A stretch of 31,740 bases of DNA from Desulfovibrionaceae bacterium UBA6814 (GTDB lineage Bacteria; Desulfobacterota; Desulfovibrionia; Desulfovibrionales; Desulfovibrionaceae): contig DKEU01000167.1 of NCBI GenBank assembly GCA_002452635.1, positions 1 to 31,740 of the forward strand. The letters are read 5' to 3'. Numbering within the stretch: the stretch's first letter is position 1; each line of letters starts with the position of its first letter. The notes under the pieces are model-generated. The model was not told the origin of the DNA. It saw only the letters and a program-made list of their open reading frames with translations, and searched no databases. Made by a program: the position numbers and the translations under genes. Below, piece by piece: positions 1 through 8,556 of the stretch.

Positions 1-1
1 C

Positions 2-2608
2 ATGGCGGACATGGCCCGGGAGGGCCTGGAGGCGCGGCTCACGGCCATGCCCTACGCGGTGGACGCCGACGCCTACCGCGCCCGCCTGGAGCTGGAGATC
101 GAGGTCATCAAGGGCATGGGGTTCGCGGGCTACTTCCTCATCGTGGCGGACTTCATCAACTGGGCCAAGGACAACCGCATCCCGGTCGGCCCGGGCCGCG
201 GCAGCGCGGCCGGCTCCCTGGTGGCCTACGCCCTGCGCATCACCAACCTGGACCCCATCCCGTACAACCTGCTGTTCGAGCGCTTCCTGAACCCCGAGCG
301 CGTGTCCATGCCGGACATCGACGTGGACTTCTGCGAGCGCCGGCGGGGCGAGGTCATCCGCTACGTGTCCGAGAAGTACGGGGAGGACCAGGTCTCCCAG
401 ATCACCACCTTCGGCACCATGAAGGCCAAGGCCGTGGTGCGCGACGTGGGCCGGGCCCTGGGGCTGACCTTCGCCGAGACCGACAAGATCGCCAAGCTCA
501 TTCCCGAAGACCTCAAGATGACCATCGCCAAGGCCCTGGACATGGAGCCGGAGCTGACCCAGGCGGCCAAGGCCGACCCGCGCGTGGCCAAGCTCCTGGA
601 CGTGTGCAAGCGCCTGGAGGGCATCCACCGCCACGCCTCCACCCACGCCGCGGGCGTGGTCATCGCCGACCGGCCGCTCACCGACTACCTGCCGCTCTAC
701 CGGGGCAAGAAGAACGAAATCGTCTCCCAGTTCGACATGAAGATGGTGGAGAAGGTCGGGCTCATCAAGTTCGACTTCCTGGGCCTGCGCACCATGACCG
801 TGCTGCAGGACTGCCTGGACATCATCTCCGAGGGCGGGTTCGACGCCCCGGACCTGGACACCCTGCCCCTCACCGACGAGAAGACCTACGCCCTGTACTC
901 CCGCGGCGACACGGACGGCATCTTCCAGGTGGAGTCCGACGGCATGCGCCGCTATCTGCGCATGCTGCGGCCCACGGTCTTCGACGACCTCATCGCCATG
1001 CTGGCCCTGTACCGGCCCGGCCCCCTGGGCTCGGGCATGGTGGACGAGTTCATCAAGCGCAAGCACGGCGAGGCCGAGGTGAAATATCCCCTGCCCAGCC
1101 TGGAGCCGGTGCTCAAGGACACCTACGGGGTCATCGTCTACCAGGAACAGGTGATGAAGATCGCCCAGGTGGTGGCCGGCTACACCCTGGGCGGCGCGGA
1201 CCTCTTGCGCCGGGCCATGGGCAAGAAGAACCCCGAGGCCATGGCCGCCCAGCGCCAGGTGTTCATGGAGGGCGCGGCCAAGAACGGGGTGGAGGCCAAG
1301 ACCGCGGGCGAGATCTTCGACCTCATGGAGAAGTTCGCGGAGTACGGGTTCAACAAGTCCCACTCCGCGGCCTACGCCCTCATCTCCTACCACACCGCCT
1401 ATCTCAAGACCCATTTCCCCACCCAGTTCATGGCCGCGCTCATGACCTCGGAGCTGTCCAACCAGGACAAGATCCTGAAGTACATCGGCGCGTGCCGGGA
1501 CATGGACATCGCGGTGCGCCAGCCCGACGTGAACCAGTCCATGCGCCACTTCACCGTGCCCGAGCCCGGGGTGGTGGTGTTCGGCCTGGGCGGGGTCAAG
1601 AACGTGGGCGACGAGGCCATCCGCGAGATCGTGGACGCCCGCGTTGCGGACGGCCCCTATGCCTCGCTGCTCGACCTGTGCACCCGGGTGAACCTGCGCA
1701 AGGTCACCAAGCGCGTGCTGGAGAGCCTGATCAAGGCCGGGGCCATGGACAGCCTGGGCGCGCCGCGCCGGCACCTGCTGGAGAACCTGGACCGGGCCGT
1801 GGCCGTGGCCCAGAAGCGGGCCAAGGACAAGGACTCGGGCCAGATGTCGCTCCTGGCCATGGCCGGGGGAGCGCCGCCTCCGCCCCTGCCCGGCCTGGGC
1901 CTGCCCGACGACGGACCGGCTCCGGAGGAATGGTTGGAGGACGAGAAGCTCAGGCAGGAAAAGGAGGTGCTGGGCTTCTTCCTGTCCAGCCACCCGCTGC
2001 TGGCCTTCCGCCGCGAGCTCAAGCGCCTACGCCTGTCCGACCTGGACCGGGCCGCGGACCTGCCGCACAAGCAGGAGGTGCGCCTGGCCCTCATCGTGAC
2101 CGCCACCAAGGAGCACTACACCAAGAAGGGCGACAAGATGGCCTTTCTCACGGTGGAGGATCTCACCGGCTCGGGCGAGATGACCCTGTTCCCGGACATC
2201 TGGAAGGACGCCAAGCCCCTGGTGGAGGCGGACGAGCCGCTGTTGGTCACCGCCGAGGTGGACGGCCGCAACAGCGTGCCCGCCGCGGCGGCTTCCGCAT
2301 CCGGCGGCGACGACGAGGAGCAGCCGCCCAAGGTGGCCAAGCTGCTGGCCAAGACCGTGGGCCGCCTGGCCGACGCGCTGACCTCCACCAACGAGCCGGT
2401 GGTGCTGGACCTGCCGGGCAACGCCCTGGACGAGGCGGGCCTGGCGCGGCTCACCGCCCTGGCCAAGGCCCACCCCGGCCAGACCCCCCTGCGGCTGCGG
2501 CTCATCCTGCCCGACTGCGACTGCACCCTGGAGCTGGCCAAGGACCACTGCGTGTTCGTCTCCCCCGAGTTCTGGCGCGCGGTGGACGACTGGCTGGGGA
2601 GGCCGTGA
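2..2608 (+). CDS. dnaE: DNA polymerase III subunit alpha, 3' part
   Basis: This is the catalytic subunit of the replicative DNA polymerase III, a C-family polymerase. Only 868 residues lie in the window and the gene begins before base 1. The catalytic acidic motif PDIDVDF sits at residues 104-110 here. In E. coli DnaE the matching aspartates are near residues 401-403, so about 295 residues (PHP domain and start of the palm) are missing. Further on are the fingers and helix-hairpin-helix parts, a proline-rich stretch near residues 625-640, and an OB-fold nucleic-acid domain (around residues 690-760, LTVEDLTGSGEMTLFP). The first ATG here is internal, not the real start. The stop overlaps the queD start in an ATGA arrangement, so the two are probably co-transcribed and translationally coupled. 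Confidence 0.97.
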   Translation: MADMAREGLEARLTAMPYAVDADAYRARLELEIEVIKGMGFAGYFLIVADFINWAKDNRIPVGPGRGSAAGSLVAYALRITNLDPIPYNLLFERFLNPERVSMPDIDVDFCERRRGEVIRYVSEKYGEDQVSQITTFGTMKAKAVVRDVGRALGLTFAETDKIAKLIPEDLKMTIAKALDMEPELTQAAKADPRVAKLLDVCKRLEGIHRHASTHAAGVVIADRPLTDYLPLYRGKKNEIVSQFDMKMVEKVGLIKFDFLGLRTMTVLQDCLDIISEGGFDAPDLDTLPLTDEKTYALYSRGDTDGIFQVESDGMRRYLRMLRPTVFDDLIAMLALYRPGPLGSGMVDEFIKRKHGEAEVKYPLPSLEPVLKDTYGVIVYQEQVMKIAQVVAGYTLGGADLLRRAMGKKNPEAMAAQRQVFMEGAAKNGVEAKTAGEIFDLMEKFAEYGFNKSHSAAYALISYHTAYLKTHFPTQFMAALMTSELSNQDKILKYIGACRDMDIAVRQPDVNQSMRHFTVPEPGVVVFGLGGVKNVGDEAIREIVDARVADGPYASLLDLCTRVNLRKVTKRVLESLIKAGAMDSLGAPRRHLLENLDRAVAVAQKRAKDKDSGQMSLLAMAGGAPPPPLPGLGLPDDGPAPEEWLEDEKLRQEKEVLGFFLSSHPLLAFRRELKRLRLSDLDRAADLPHKQEVRLALIVTATKEHYTKKGDKMAFLTVEDLTGSGEMTLFPDIWKDAKPLVEADEPLLVTAEVDGRNSVPAAAASASGGDDEEQPPKVAKLLAKTVGRLADALTSTNEPVVLDLPGNALDEAGLARLTALAKAHPGQTPLRLRLILPDCDCTLELAKDHCVFVSPEFWRAVDDWLGRP

Positions 2609-2994
2609 TGACAGCGAAAGGAACCTGGACCGTGGGCGTGCGCGAGGAGTTTTCCGCGGCGCACCGTTTGGAGAACTACGGGGGCAAGTGCGAGGAGCTG
2701 CACGGCCACAACTACACGGTGGAGGCCGAGGTGGAGGGCCGCGCCACGGATCCGGCCACCGGGCTGCTCCTGGACTTCAAGGACCTGCGCGGCCACCTCA
2801 AGGCCGTGCTGGCCGGCCTGGACCACCACTTCCTGAACGAGGCCCCCTGCCTGGAGGGCGTGAACCCCTCGTCCGAGCACCTGGCCCGCTACATCTTCGG
2901 CGCGCTCAAGGAGCGCCTGGCCCCCCTGCCCGTGCGCCTCGTCCTGGTCCGGGTCTTCGAGAAGCCCGGCCAGTGGGCGGCATACAGGGAGTGA
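2608..2994 (+). CDS. queD: 6-carboxytetrahydropterin synthase (QueD/PTPS family)
   Basis: This 128-residue protein belongs to the PTPS/QueD family and probably makes 6-carboxy-5,6,7,8-tetrahydropterin from dihydroneopterin triphosphate, an early step to queuosine and other 7-deazapurines. Zinc ligands are visible as H19 (SAAHR) and H32/H34 (HGH). The C-x3-HGH signature places the catalytic Cys at residue 28. H73/H74 (LDHHFLN) and E118 (VFEKPGQWA) match the remaining conserved positions. Length is normal for the family. The ATG at 2608 overlaps the dnaE stop by 4 bases. A GTG one codon upstream (2605) is in frame but less likely. No other queuosine genes are in the window. The PTPS versus QueD assignment rests on the Cys motif and length only. 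Confidence 0.9.
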   Translation: MTAKGTWTVGVREEFSAAHRLENYGGKCEELHGHNYTVEAEVEGRATDPATGLLLDFKDLRGHLKAVLAGLDHHFLNEAPCLEGVNPSSEHLARYIFGALKERLAPLPVRLVLVRVFEKPGQWAAYRE

Positions 2995-3008
2995 TTTAAA
3001 ACTTTGTG

Positions 3009-3032
3009 TATAATATATAGCTTAGATAGGAG
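3009..3032 (+). promoter_or_regulatory. Candidate promoter -10 and ribosome site of the AT-rich gene
   Basis: A perfect TATAAT lies at 3009-3014, directly after the queD stop, and AGGAG lies at 3028-3032, 5 bases before the ATG at 3038. No convincing -35 is seen about 17 bases upstream. The whole stretch is AT-rich, so the -10 match could partly reflect composition. Confidence 0.45.
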
Positions 3033-3037
3033 TTGTT

Positions 3038-3436
3038 ATGGATGATGATGAATGCACTAGAAAAGCGATTGAACTGCTTGAGCAAGGTTTACGCGAAAAG
3101 ATAATTACATCAAAGGTTGGAATTCTGTCAGAGGGTCTGGATGCAATCGACGATTGTTTTTCTGATGATGAAAAAGAAAATGAGCGGATAAATAATATTA
3201 AAATAGCATACTTAAAAAAGTATTTGAGAGATATGCAATTGCATTGTGATACTATGGATGAAGAAGATGTATGCGCCTTCCTTCACAGTATTTTTTTTAA
3301 AAAGTACCAAGAGATTGAGGAGTTAAAAAAACAAAACCAGGAATTGAAGTTTATTTATGATGAGCTGTTTAAATGTCCGCCTGTAAAGAAATGCGTTAAA
3401 AAGATTGTTGATAGTCTAGAAAGCAACAATAACTAA
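3038..3436 (+). CDS. Hypothetical acidic protein in an AT-rich island
   Basis: I do not recognise this 132-residue protein. It is rich in acidic and lysine residues, has no tryptophan and has no signal peptide or membrane segment. A likely amphipathic or coiled-coil stretch runs over residues 88-115 (YQEIEELKKQNQELK), with several cysteines (for example CPPVKKC near residues 117-123). A good ribosome site (AGGAG, 5-base gap) supports the ATG start and the reading frame is uninterrupted. Base composition is strikingly AT-rich with AAA/ATT/TTT codons, against GC-rich neighbours using almost only G/C-ending codons, so recent horizontal acquisition is the natural inference. It sits between queD and a convergent DUF2867 gene, with no mobility gene beside it. 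Whether it is a cargo gene, an immunity or antitoxin-type protein or a decaying remnant cannot be told from sequence. Confidence 0.75.
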   Translation: MDDDECTRKAIELLEQGLREKIITSKVGILSEGLDAIDDCFSDDEKENERINNIKIAYLKKYLRDMQLHCDTMDEEDVCAFLHSIFFKKYQEIEELKKQNQELKFIYDELFKCPPVKKCVKKIVDSLESNNN

Positions 3437-3448
3437 CTATGGTTAGTT
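3431..3448. terminator. Short palindrome spanning two convergent stop codons
   Basis: AACTAAC (3431-3437) and GTTAGTT (3442-3448) are perfect complements around a TATG loop. The repeat contains the TAA stops of both the AT-rich gene (+) and the DUF2867 gene (-). It could act as a weak bidirectional terminator. The stem is AT-rich and there is no long U tract, so efficiency is doubtful. Confidence 0.4.
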
Positions 3449-3970
3449 TACGTCCCCAGCCCTTACCCCGGCCTTGACCATGCCCGCCGCGATGAGGTGG
3501 TGGAAGGGGCGGATGAGGTTGAAGTAGAGCGGGCCGGTCCAGTGGCGGTAACGCACCACGGTGCAGGCGTGGAAGCGGGTCAGGCCGTCCGGCAGGGGCT
3601 CGGCCAGCACCACGATCCAGCCGTTCAGGTGCCGGTCCCCGGCCTCGGCCATCCAGAAGTCGTCCTCCCGGGCCGCGGACACCGTCAGGAATTTAATGTT
3701 TCCCCCAGGATGCATGGGCACGTCCTCGGGCCGCAGCGGCGGGCCCTCGGTCAGGTCCGCATGGCTCAGGCCCAGCAGCTTGGCCAGGCCCCCGCGCAGC
3801 CAGAAGAGCAGGCGCATCCAGCCCGGGGACCACGAGAGCATCCCGGCGACGAACCGGCGCAGGCCGACCCGGCCCTGCGCGGTCTTCACGTCCACGTGGT
3901 CCGCCTCCCGCGCTTCGGGCAGGACCTCCTCCAGGCGTTGCCGGACCGTCGGGGCGTCGCTTCCGGGCAT
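3443..3970 (-). CDS. DUF2867 family protein
   Basis: This 175-residue soluble protein looks like the DUF2867 family, which occurs alone or at the C-terminus of some SDR-type proteins and has no established reaction. Family-like features are the central strand pattern with RHLNGWIVVLAEP, a conserved FHACTVVRYRHWTGPLYF segment and the C-terminal LIRPFHHLIAAGMVKAG helix. There is no signal peptide. The ATG at 3970 is preceded by AGGAGG at a normal distance, which fixes the start. The gene converges on the AT-rich gene and its last codons lie in the shared palindrome, so its C-terminal few residues may have been changed when the island arrived. It diverges from dtd across a 146-base gap. Confidence 0.75.
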   Translation of the reverse strand: MPGSDAPTVRQRLEEVLPEAREADHVDVKTAQGRVGLRRFVAGMLSWSPGWMRLLFWLRGGLAKLLGLSHADLTEGPPLRPEDVPMHPGGNIKFLTVSAAREDDFWMAEAGDRHLNGWIVVLAEPLPDGLTRFHACTVVRYRHWTGPLYFNLIRPFHHLIAAGMVKAGVRAGDVN

Positions 3971-4116
3971 GGGCGTCCTCCTGGCTCTGGTTGGCGACCC
4001 TGTCTTCCTTTCCTTTCAGAGGGATACGCTCAGGGCGTCGCAACCGTCAACGCCGCCGGGCCGCGGCGGCAAATCCCGCTTCCGCTGGCGGGAAGAGTCG
4101 GGTACGGTGCGCTGCC

Positions 4117-4587
4117 ATGCGGCTGGTGATCCAACGGGTGTCCGAGGCCGGCGTCACGGTGGACGGCCGGGTGGTCGGGGAGATCGGCCCCGGCTTCCTG
4201 GTGCTGGTGGGGTTCGGGGCGGACGACCCCGCGGACCTGCCCCGGCGGAAGGTCTGGTCCCAGATGCTCGACAAGCTGGTGAACCTGCGGGTGTTCCCGG
4301 ACGAGGCGGGCAAGCTCAACCGCTCGCTCCTGGACACCGGCGGCCAGGTGCTGGCGGTGTCCCAGTTCACCCTCTACGCCGACTGCCGCAAGGGCCGGCG
4401 GCCCTCGTTTCATCTTGCCGCGGACGCGGCCCTTGGGCTACAGTTGTACACTGATTTCGTGTCCGGCCTGGCGGCGCTGTTGCCCGGCCGGGTGGAGCAG
4501 GGGGAGTTCGGGGCGGAGATGGACGTGCGCCTGGTCAATGCCGGGCCCGTGACCATCGTGTTGGACAGCGGCGATTTCAAAGGATAG
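4117..4587 (+). CDS. dtd: D-aminoacyl-tRNA deacylase
   Basis: This 156-residue protein is a DTD-type proofreading enzyme that hydrolyses D-amino acids (and glycine mischarged on tRNA-Ala) from tRNA. Both family signatures are present: SQFTL at residues 82-86 and NAGPVT at 141-146, which contains the Gly-cisPro pair that excludes L-amino acids. The N-terminus MRLVIQRV and the length are typical. The start at 4117 gives the canonical N-terminus. A GC-rich hairpin (GCCGCCG/CGGCGGC, 4052-4070) lies in its upstream region, with no clear Shine-Dalgarno sequence. It appears to be a single gene, with the next gene 130 bases downstream. Confidence 0.95.
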   Translation: MRLVIQRVSEAGVTVDGRVVGEIGPGFLVLVGFGADDPADLPRRKVWSQMLDKLVNLRVFPDEAGKLNRSLLDTGGQVLAVSQFTLYADCRKGRRPSFHLAADAALGLQLYTDFVSGLAALLPGRVEQGEFGAEMDVRLVNAGPVTIVLDSGDFKG

Positions 4588-4717
4588 CCCCATTCGCTTG
4601 AAATTCCCTGCGATCTGTGCGTAGTAGCTCGGGAATACGGAGAACCGCCAGACCCAGGGCGCGCCGGCGCGGCCGAGAAGCCCCGCCGCGCCCCGCGCCC
4701 CAAGGAGCCCCAGCACG

Positions 4718-6349
4718 GTGCACCGCGGCGAGAACAAGGATACCGTCACCATCCTGGTGGTGGACGATTCCCGGACCATGCGCAACCTCCTGGAGCGCCT
4801 GCTCGGGGACTTCTCCTACCGCGTGCTCCTGGCCGAGGACGGGGAGGAGGCGCTGGCCGTCTACGCCGAACAGGCCCCGGACATCCTGCTCCTGGACATG
4901 AACATGCCCCGCCTGGACGGGCTGGGGGTCATCAGCGCCATCCGCGGCGAGCACGGGGACCAGGAGACGCTCATCATCATGGTGACCTCCATCGAGTCCC
5001 AGGGCCTCAAGCTCTCGGCCTTTTCCGCCGGGGTCAACGACTTCCTGAACAAGCCCTTCGACCGGGCCGAGCTGCTGGCCCGGGTGGCGGCCGCGGCGCG
5101 CCAGGTGCGGCTGAACCGCAGCCTGCGCGAGGCCGCGGAGACCATCGCCGCGGAAATGGACCTGGTGGCCAGCCTGCAGACCCGGCTTTTGCCCGCCGGG
5201 CCCCCGGACCTCCCGGGGGTCACGGTGCAGAGCGTGTACCGCCCCTCGGGCCGCGCCAGCGGCGACTACTTCGACCATTTCCCCATCGCCGACGGGGTGC
5301 TGCGGGTGGTGGTGGCCGACGTGTCCGGGCACGGGGCCCGGGCCGCCTTCCTCATGGGCATCGTGCGCACCCTGTTCCACCTGGGCCGCTCCCACGCCCT
5401 GCGCCTCACCGACACCCTGGCCCTCATCAACACCCATCTCATGGACATCCTGGGCAACGAGCCGGATTTCGTGTCCGTGCTGGCCGTGGACATCGACGTC
5501 AGGCGGGGCAAGCTCACCTACGTCAACGCCGGCCACCCCCCGGGCATGCTGCGCACCGGCGAGCAGGCCCAGGCCCTTACCCCCACCTCGCCGGTGCTGG
5601 GCTTCTTCGACCTGACCTTCGAGCCCCGGGTGCTGGCCCTGCCCCCGGATTCCGGGCTGTTTTTGTTCACCGACGGGTTCTACGACTGGGAGATGGCCCC
5701 GGGCGAGCTCATGGACCTGGACGCCTTCTGGGAGCTGGCCGCGTCCGTGGAGGCCACCGGCGACTTCCTGGGCGAGGTCCTGGCCCAGGTGGAGTGGAAG
5801 AAGCTCTCCCACGGCAAGTTCCGGGACGACGTGTCCGCCCTGTGGATCCGGGTAGCCCCCGGGGCCGTGGTCCTGCCCGCGTCCTCCGAGGACGCCGCGT
5901 GCGAGGCCGACGCCGACCCGGTGCGGGAATACTGCCTGCGCTCCCGGGCCACAGCCCCGGCCGCGCGCCGGCTCTCCCGGGCCGCCCTGGCCCTGGCCGG
6001 GGACCACGTGAGCGGCGAGGCCGTGCTCTACGACCTGGACCTGGCCCTGGCCGAGGCCTGCGCCAACGTGGTGGAGCACGCCTATGCCCCGGATGCGCCC
6101 GGGGACCTGGAGATCCGCCTGCGGCTGGTGCGCGGGGAGTCGGTGCAGGTGGAGGTGCGGGACTTCGGCCCGGGCTTCGCCCTGGACGGCGCGGTTCGGC
6201 AGGCGCCCGCCCCGGATGCGGAGTCCGGCCGCGGGGTGTACATCATCTCCCGGCTCATGGACGAGATGCAGGTGCGCCGCGAGGGCGACGCCAACGTGGT
6301 GGGCTTCACCAAGCGCGTCGGGAAGGACGCATGGAAGCCCTGCGCCTGA
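4718..6349 (+). CDS. Response regulator with PP2C phosphatase and HATPase domains (HsbR/RsbU-like)
   Basis: This 543-residue protein combines three signalling modules. Residues 10-125 are a receiver domain with acidic pair D16/D17, phospho-acceptor D60 (LLLDMNMP), T90 and K112. Residues about 165-380 are a SpoIIE/RsbU-type PP2C phosphatase with metal aspartates at D183 (SGDYFD), D201 (DVSGHG), D319 (TDG) and D371. Residues about 405-535 are an RsbW-like anti-sigma kinase fold with N-box EACAN (447-451), DFGPG and GRGVYII. By family knowledge it should both phosphorylate and dephosphorylate a STAS partner, and that partner is the next gene. P. aeruginosa HsbR has the same domain order. The start is a GTG at 4718 with AAGGAG at 4702-4707. 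It heads a seven-gene run with MotAB. No convincing promoter is seen upstream (weak TTGAAA at 4598). Confidence 0.93.
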   Translation: MHRGENKDTVTILVVDDSRTMRNLLERLLGDFSYRVLLAEDGEEALAVYAEQAPDILLLDMNMPRLDGLGVISAIRGEHGDQETLIIMVTSIESQGLKLSAFSAGVNDFLNKPFDRAELLARVAAAARQVRLNRSLREAAETIAAEMDLVASLQTRLLPAGPPDLPGVTVQSVYRPSGRASGDYFDHFPIADGVLRVVVADVSGHGARAAFLMGIVRTLFHLGRSHALRLTDTLALINTHLMDILGNEPDFVSVLAVDIDVRRGKLTYVNAGHPPGMLRTGEQAQALTPTSPVLGFFDLTFEPRVLALPPDSGLFLFTDGFYDWEMAPGELMDLDAFWELAASVEATGDFLGEVLAQVEWKKLSHGKFRDDVSALWIRVAPGAVVLPASSEDAACEADADPVREYCLRSRATAPAARRLSRAALALAGDHVSGEAVLYDLDLALAEACANVVEHAYAPDAPGDLEIRLRLVRGESVQVEVRDFGPGFALDGAVRQAPAPDAESGRGVYIISRLMDEMQVRREGDANVVGFTKRVGKDAWKPCA

Positions 6350-6693
6350 CGCGCCGCGGCCGTCTCTGCCTGGCGGCCGTCGCCGGGGAGCTGGCCAACG
6401 AGCGGGTCGCGGCGGTGCGCTGCGGCCTGGAGCAGGCCCTGGAGGAGCCCGGCTGCGGGGTGCTGGTGGTGGACCTGGCCGGGGTGCCCTTCCTGGACAG
6501 CTCGGGCATCGGGCTTTTGGTGTCCCTGGCCGCCCGGGCCAAGGCCGCGGGCTGCGGGTTCTATTTGCTCGAGGTGAGCCCCCAGGTGCGCAAGACCCTT
6601 GAACTCGTCCAGCTCATCTCGTATTTTGATGTGCTGGCCGGCCGGGATCAGCTCGCCGGTCTGGAGGCCCCGGACCCCGTGGCGGAAGCGTAG
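6331..6693 (+). CDS. STAS-domain anti-sigma factor antagonist
   Basis: This 120-residue protein is a single STAS domain of the SpoIIAA/RsbV/HsbA type. The FLDSSGIGLL signature carries D56-S57-S58-G59. S58 is at the position phosphorylated in SpoIIAA, so it can be toggled by a cognate kinase and PP2C phosphatase. The ATG at 6331 lies inside the 3' end of the upstream gene (19-base overlap), a strong sign that the two act as a pair. The released, unphosphorylated form should bind an anti-sigma factor. No separate anti-sigma or sigma gene is in the window, so the output could be FlgM-like, a diguanylate cyclase, or the HATPase domain of the upstream gene. Confidence 0.92.
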   Translation: MEALRLTRRGRLCLAAVAGELANERVAAVRCGLEQALEEPGCGVLVVDLAGVPFLDSSGIGLLVSLAARAKAAGCGFYLLEVSPQVRKTLELVQLISYFDVLAGRDQLAGLEAPDPVAEA

Positions 6694-6698
6694 CTCCC

Positions 6699-7796
6699 AT
6701 GCCGTATTCCCTGGCTCTGTACTTCGACCCCGGCTTCGACTACCTGCACCTGCACCCCAGGGAGCTGGTGGACGGCTCGGTGGACCACCGCAACATGGGC
6801 TACGTGCACAACGTGCGCCAGGGCGAGGTCCTGGCCGAGTGGCGAGACGGCGCGGAGCCCGCGGGCCCGGTGGTCGAGCTCGCGGAGCGGGTGCTGCCCG
6901 CCGGCCCGGGCACCGCGCCGGACCCGGGCAACCCGGACCGGCTCCTGGCCGCGGTGGACGGCTATCCCGTGCTGCTGGACGGCGAGGTGCGGGTCAAGAC
7001 CCTGCTCAACGTGCGGCAGGAAGTGGGCGTGCGCACCGGCAACGTGCAGTTCGTGGCCGACGTGGCGGTGCACGGGGCGGTGCGCTCCGGGTTCTCGGTG
7101 GCGGGCCGCAGCGTGCTCGTCAAGGGCGTGGTGGAGGCGGCCCTGGTCCGGGCCGAAGCCTCCCTGTCCTGCGAGGGCGGGGTCAAGGGCGCGGGCAAGG
7201 CCCTGCTCAAGGCCGGGGAGAACCTGCGCCTGCCCTTTGCCGAGAAGGCCATGCTCCTGGCCGGCAAGAACCTGCTGGTGGACGGGGCCTGCATGCACTG
7301 CGAGGTCTTCGCCGGCGGCCGGGCCGCGGTGAAGGGCCTGCTGGTGGGCGGCGCGGTCTACGCCTCCAGCATGGTCTACGTGGAGGAGCAACTGGGCGGC
7401 GGCCTGGGGGCCGAGACCCTGGTGCTCCTGGGCTACGACGCCATGGCCCTGAACAAGGCCATGCTGGTGGAGCGCCGCATCAAGGAGGAGACCCGGCGGC
7501 TGGAGGAGCTCACCGCCCTGTCCGCGGGCAACCCCTCCCTGCGCGAGGAACTCACGGAGAAGCTCCTGGCCTGCCAGGACAAGCTGGACCGCTTCAAGGC
7601 CCGGCACAACGAAATTTGGCAAGGGATCCACGCCCGGGCCGACCTGGAGAGGTGCGCGGTGATCGTGCCCGGCAAGGTCCGCCCGGGGGTCGAGGTGTGC
7701 ATCGGCGGCTCGTGCCTGGAGGTCGACGACTTCCTGGAGAACGTGCGCTTCAGCTACAAGGACGGCGAGGTGGTCTGGTCCTCGCCCGCGACCTGA
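6699..7796 (+). CDS. FapA family protein (DUF342)
   Basis: This 365-residue cytoplasmic protein matches the FapA/DUF342 family. A short N-terminal region is followed by Gly/Val-rich repeats typical of its polymer-forming beta-helix (residues about 85-250, for example VAGRSVLVKGVVEAALV and LVGGAVYASS). Next comes a charged helical coiled-coil (about 260-320) and a short C-terminal beta segment. FapA in Vibrio has been linked to flagellum placement and to the sugar PTS, but in most bacteria the role is unknown. It begins 5 bases after the STAS gene and ends 4 bases before motA, so it is clearly part of this motility-linked operon. It may be a scaffold or regulator of flagellar function. Confidence 0.85.
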   Translation: MPYSLALYFDPGFDYLHLHPRELVDGSVDHRNMGYVHNVRQGEVLAEWRDGAEPAGPVVELAERVLPAGPGTAPDPGNPDRLLAAVDGYPVLLDGEVRVKTLLNVRQEVGVRTGNVQFVADVAVHGAVRSGFSVAGRSVLVKGVVEAALVRAEASLSCEGGVKGAGKALLKAGENLRLPFAEKAMLLAGKNLLVDGACMHCEVFAGGRAAVKGLLVGGAVYASSMVYVEEQLGGGLGAETLVLLGYDAMALNKAMLVERRIKEETRRLEELTALSAGNPSLREELTEKLLACQDKLDRFKARHNEIWQGIHARADLERCAVIVPGKVRPGVEVCIGGSCLEVDDFLENVRFSYKDGEVVWSSPAT

Positions 7797-7800
7797 TGTC

Positions 7801-8556
7801 ATGGATATCGCAACGTTAATCGGCATCGTCATGGGCCTGGGGCTCATCGTCGGGGCCATCATGTTCGGCGGCGGCGCGCTGGGGGGATTCTTCGACATCC
7901 CCTCGGTGCTGGTGGTCATCGGCGGCTCCATGGCCTCCATCCTGGTCATGTTCCCCCTCAAGGTGGTGTTCAAGAGCTTCTCGGTGGCCATGAAGGCCTT
8001 CCTGGCCAAGGAGCACGCGCCCCAGGACCTCATCGACCTGATGGTGAGCCTGGCCCAGAAGGCCCGCAAGGAGAGCCTGGTGGCCCTGGGCAAGGCCGAC
8101 ATCGGCGACCCCTTCGTGAAGAAGGGCGTCATGCTGGTGGCCGACGGCACCCAGGAGGACCTGGTGCGCTCGGTGCTGGAGACCGAGATCGCCTTCATGA
8201 AGCAGCGCCACCGCAGGGGCCAGGACGTGATGAAGGGCCTGGGCACCATGGCCCCGGCCTTCGGCATGATCGGCACCCTCATCGGCCTGGTGCAGATGCT
8301 CCAGAACCTGAACGACCCGGCCTCCATCGGCCCGGCCATGGCCGTGGCCCTGCTCACCACCTTCTACGGCGCGGTGCTGTCCAACCTCATCTTCCTGCCC
8401 ATGGCCAAGAAGCTGGAGGACCGCTCCGGGGACGAGGCCCTGTACATGGAGCTGGCCATGGAGGGGGTGCTCTCCATCCTGAACGGCGACCACCCGGCCC
8501 TGCTCAAGGAAAAGCTCATGGCCTTCCTGGCCCCGGCCATGCGGGAGAAGCGGTAG
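7801..8556 (+). CDS. motA: Flagellar motor stator protein MotA (PomA type)
   Basis: This 251-residue inner-membrane protein is a MotA/PomA stator subunit, which with MotB conducts ions to drive flagellar rotation. Four hydrophobic segments fit the family: residues about 3-22, 32-52, 150-172 and 182-203. The cytoplasmic loop (about 60-145) contains charged residues that contact the rotor (KARKESL region). The conserved MAPAFGMIGTLIGLV stretch and the ALLTTFYGAVLSNLIFLP helix are clear. The ATG at 7801 has no strong Shine-Dalgarno sequence, and translation is probably coupled to fapA 4 bases upstream. motB follows with no gap. Ion choice (H+ or Na+) cannot be settled from sequence. Confidence 0.95.
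   Translation: MDIATLIGIVMGLGLIVGAIMFGGGALGGFFDIPSVLVVIGGSMASILVMFPLKVVFKSFSVAMKAFLAKEHAPQDLIDLMVSLAQKARKESLVALGKADIGDPFVKKGVMLVADGTQEDLVRSVLETEIAFMKQRHRRGQDVMKGLGTMAPAFGMIGTLIGLVQMLQNLNDPASIGPAMAVALLTTFYGAVLSNLIFLPMAKKLEDRSGDEALYMELAMEGVLSILNGDHPALLKEKLMAFLAPAMREKR

Noticed and set aside
604..2607. Long plus-strand open frame fused upstream of queD
   Set aside because: Only the part from 2608 is real (QueD). The upstream part is an out-of-frame reading of dnaE, full of Pro, Gly and Arg.
4588..4717. TTGAAA at 4598 as promoter of the partner-switch operon
   Set aside because: The only -10 options (GTAGTA or TAGTAG) are poor and the element overlaps a weak inverted repeat with the dtd 3' end. 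Not strong enough to list.
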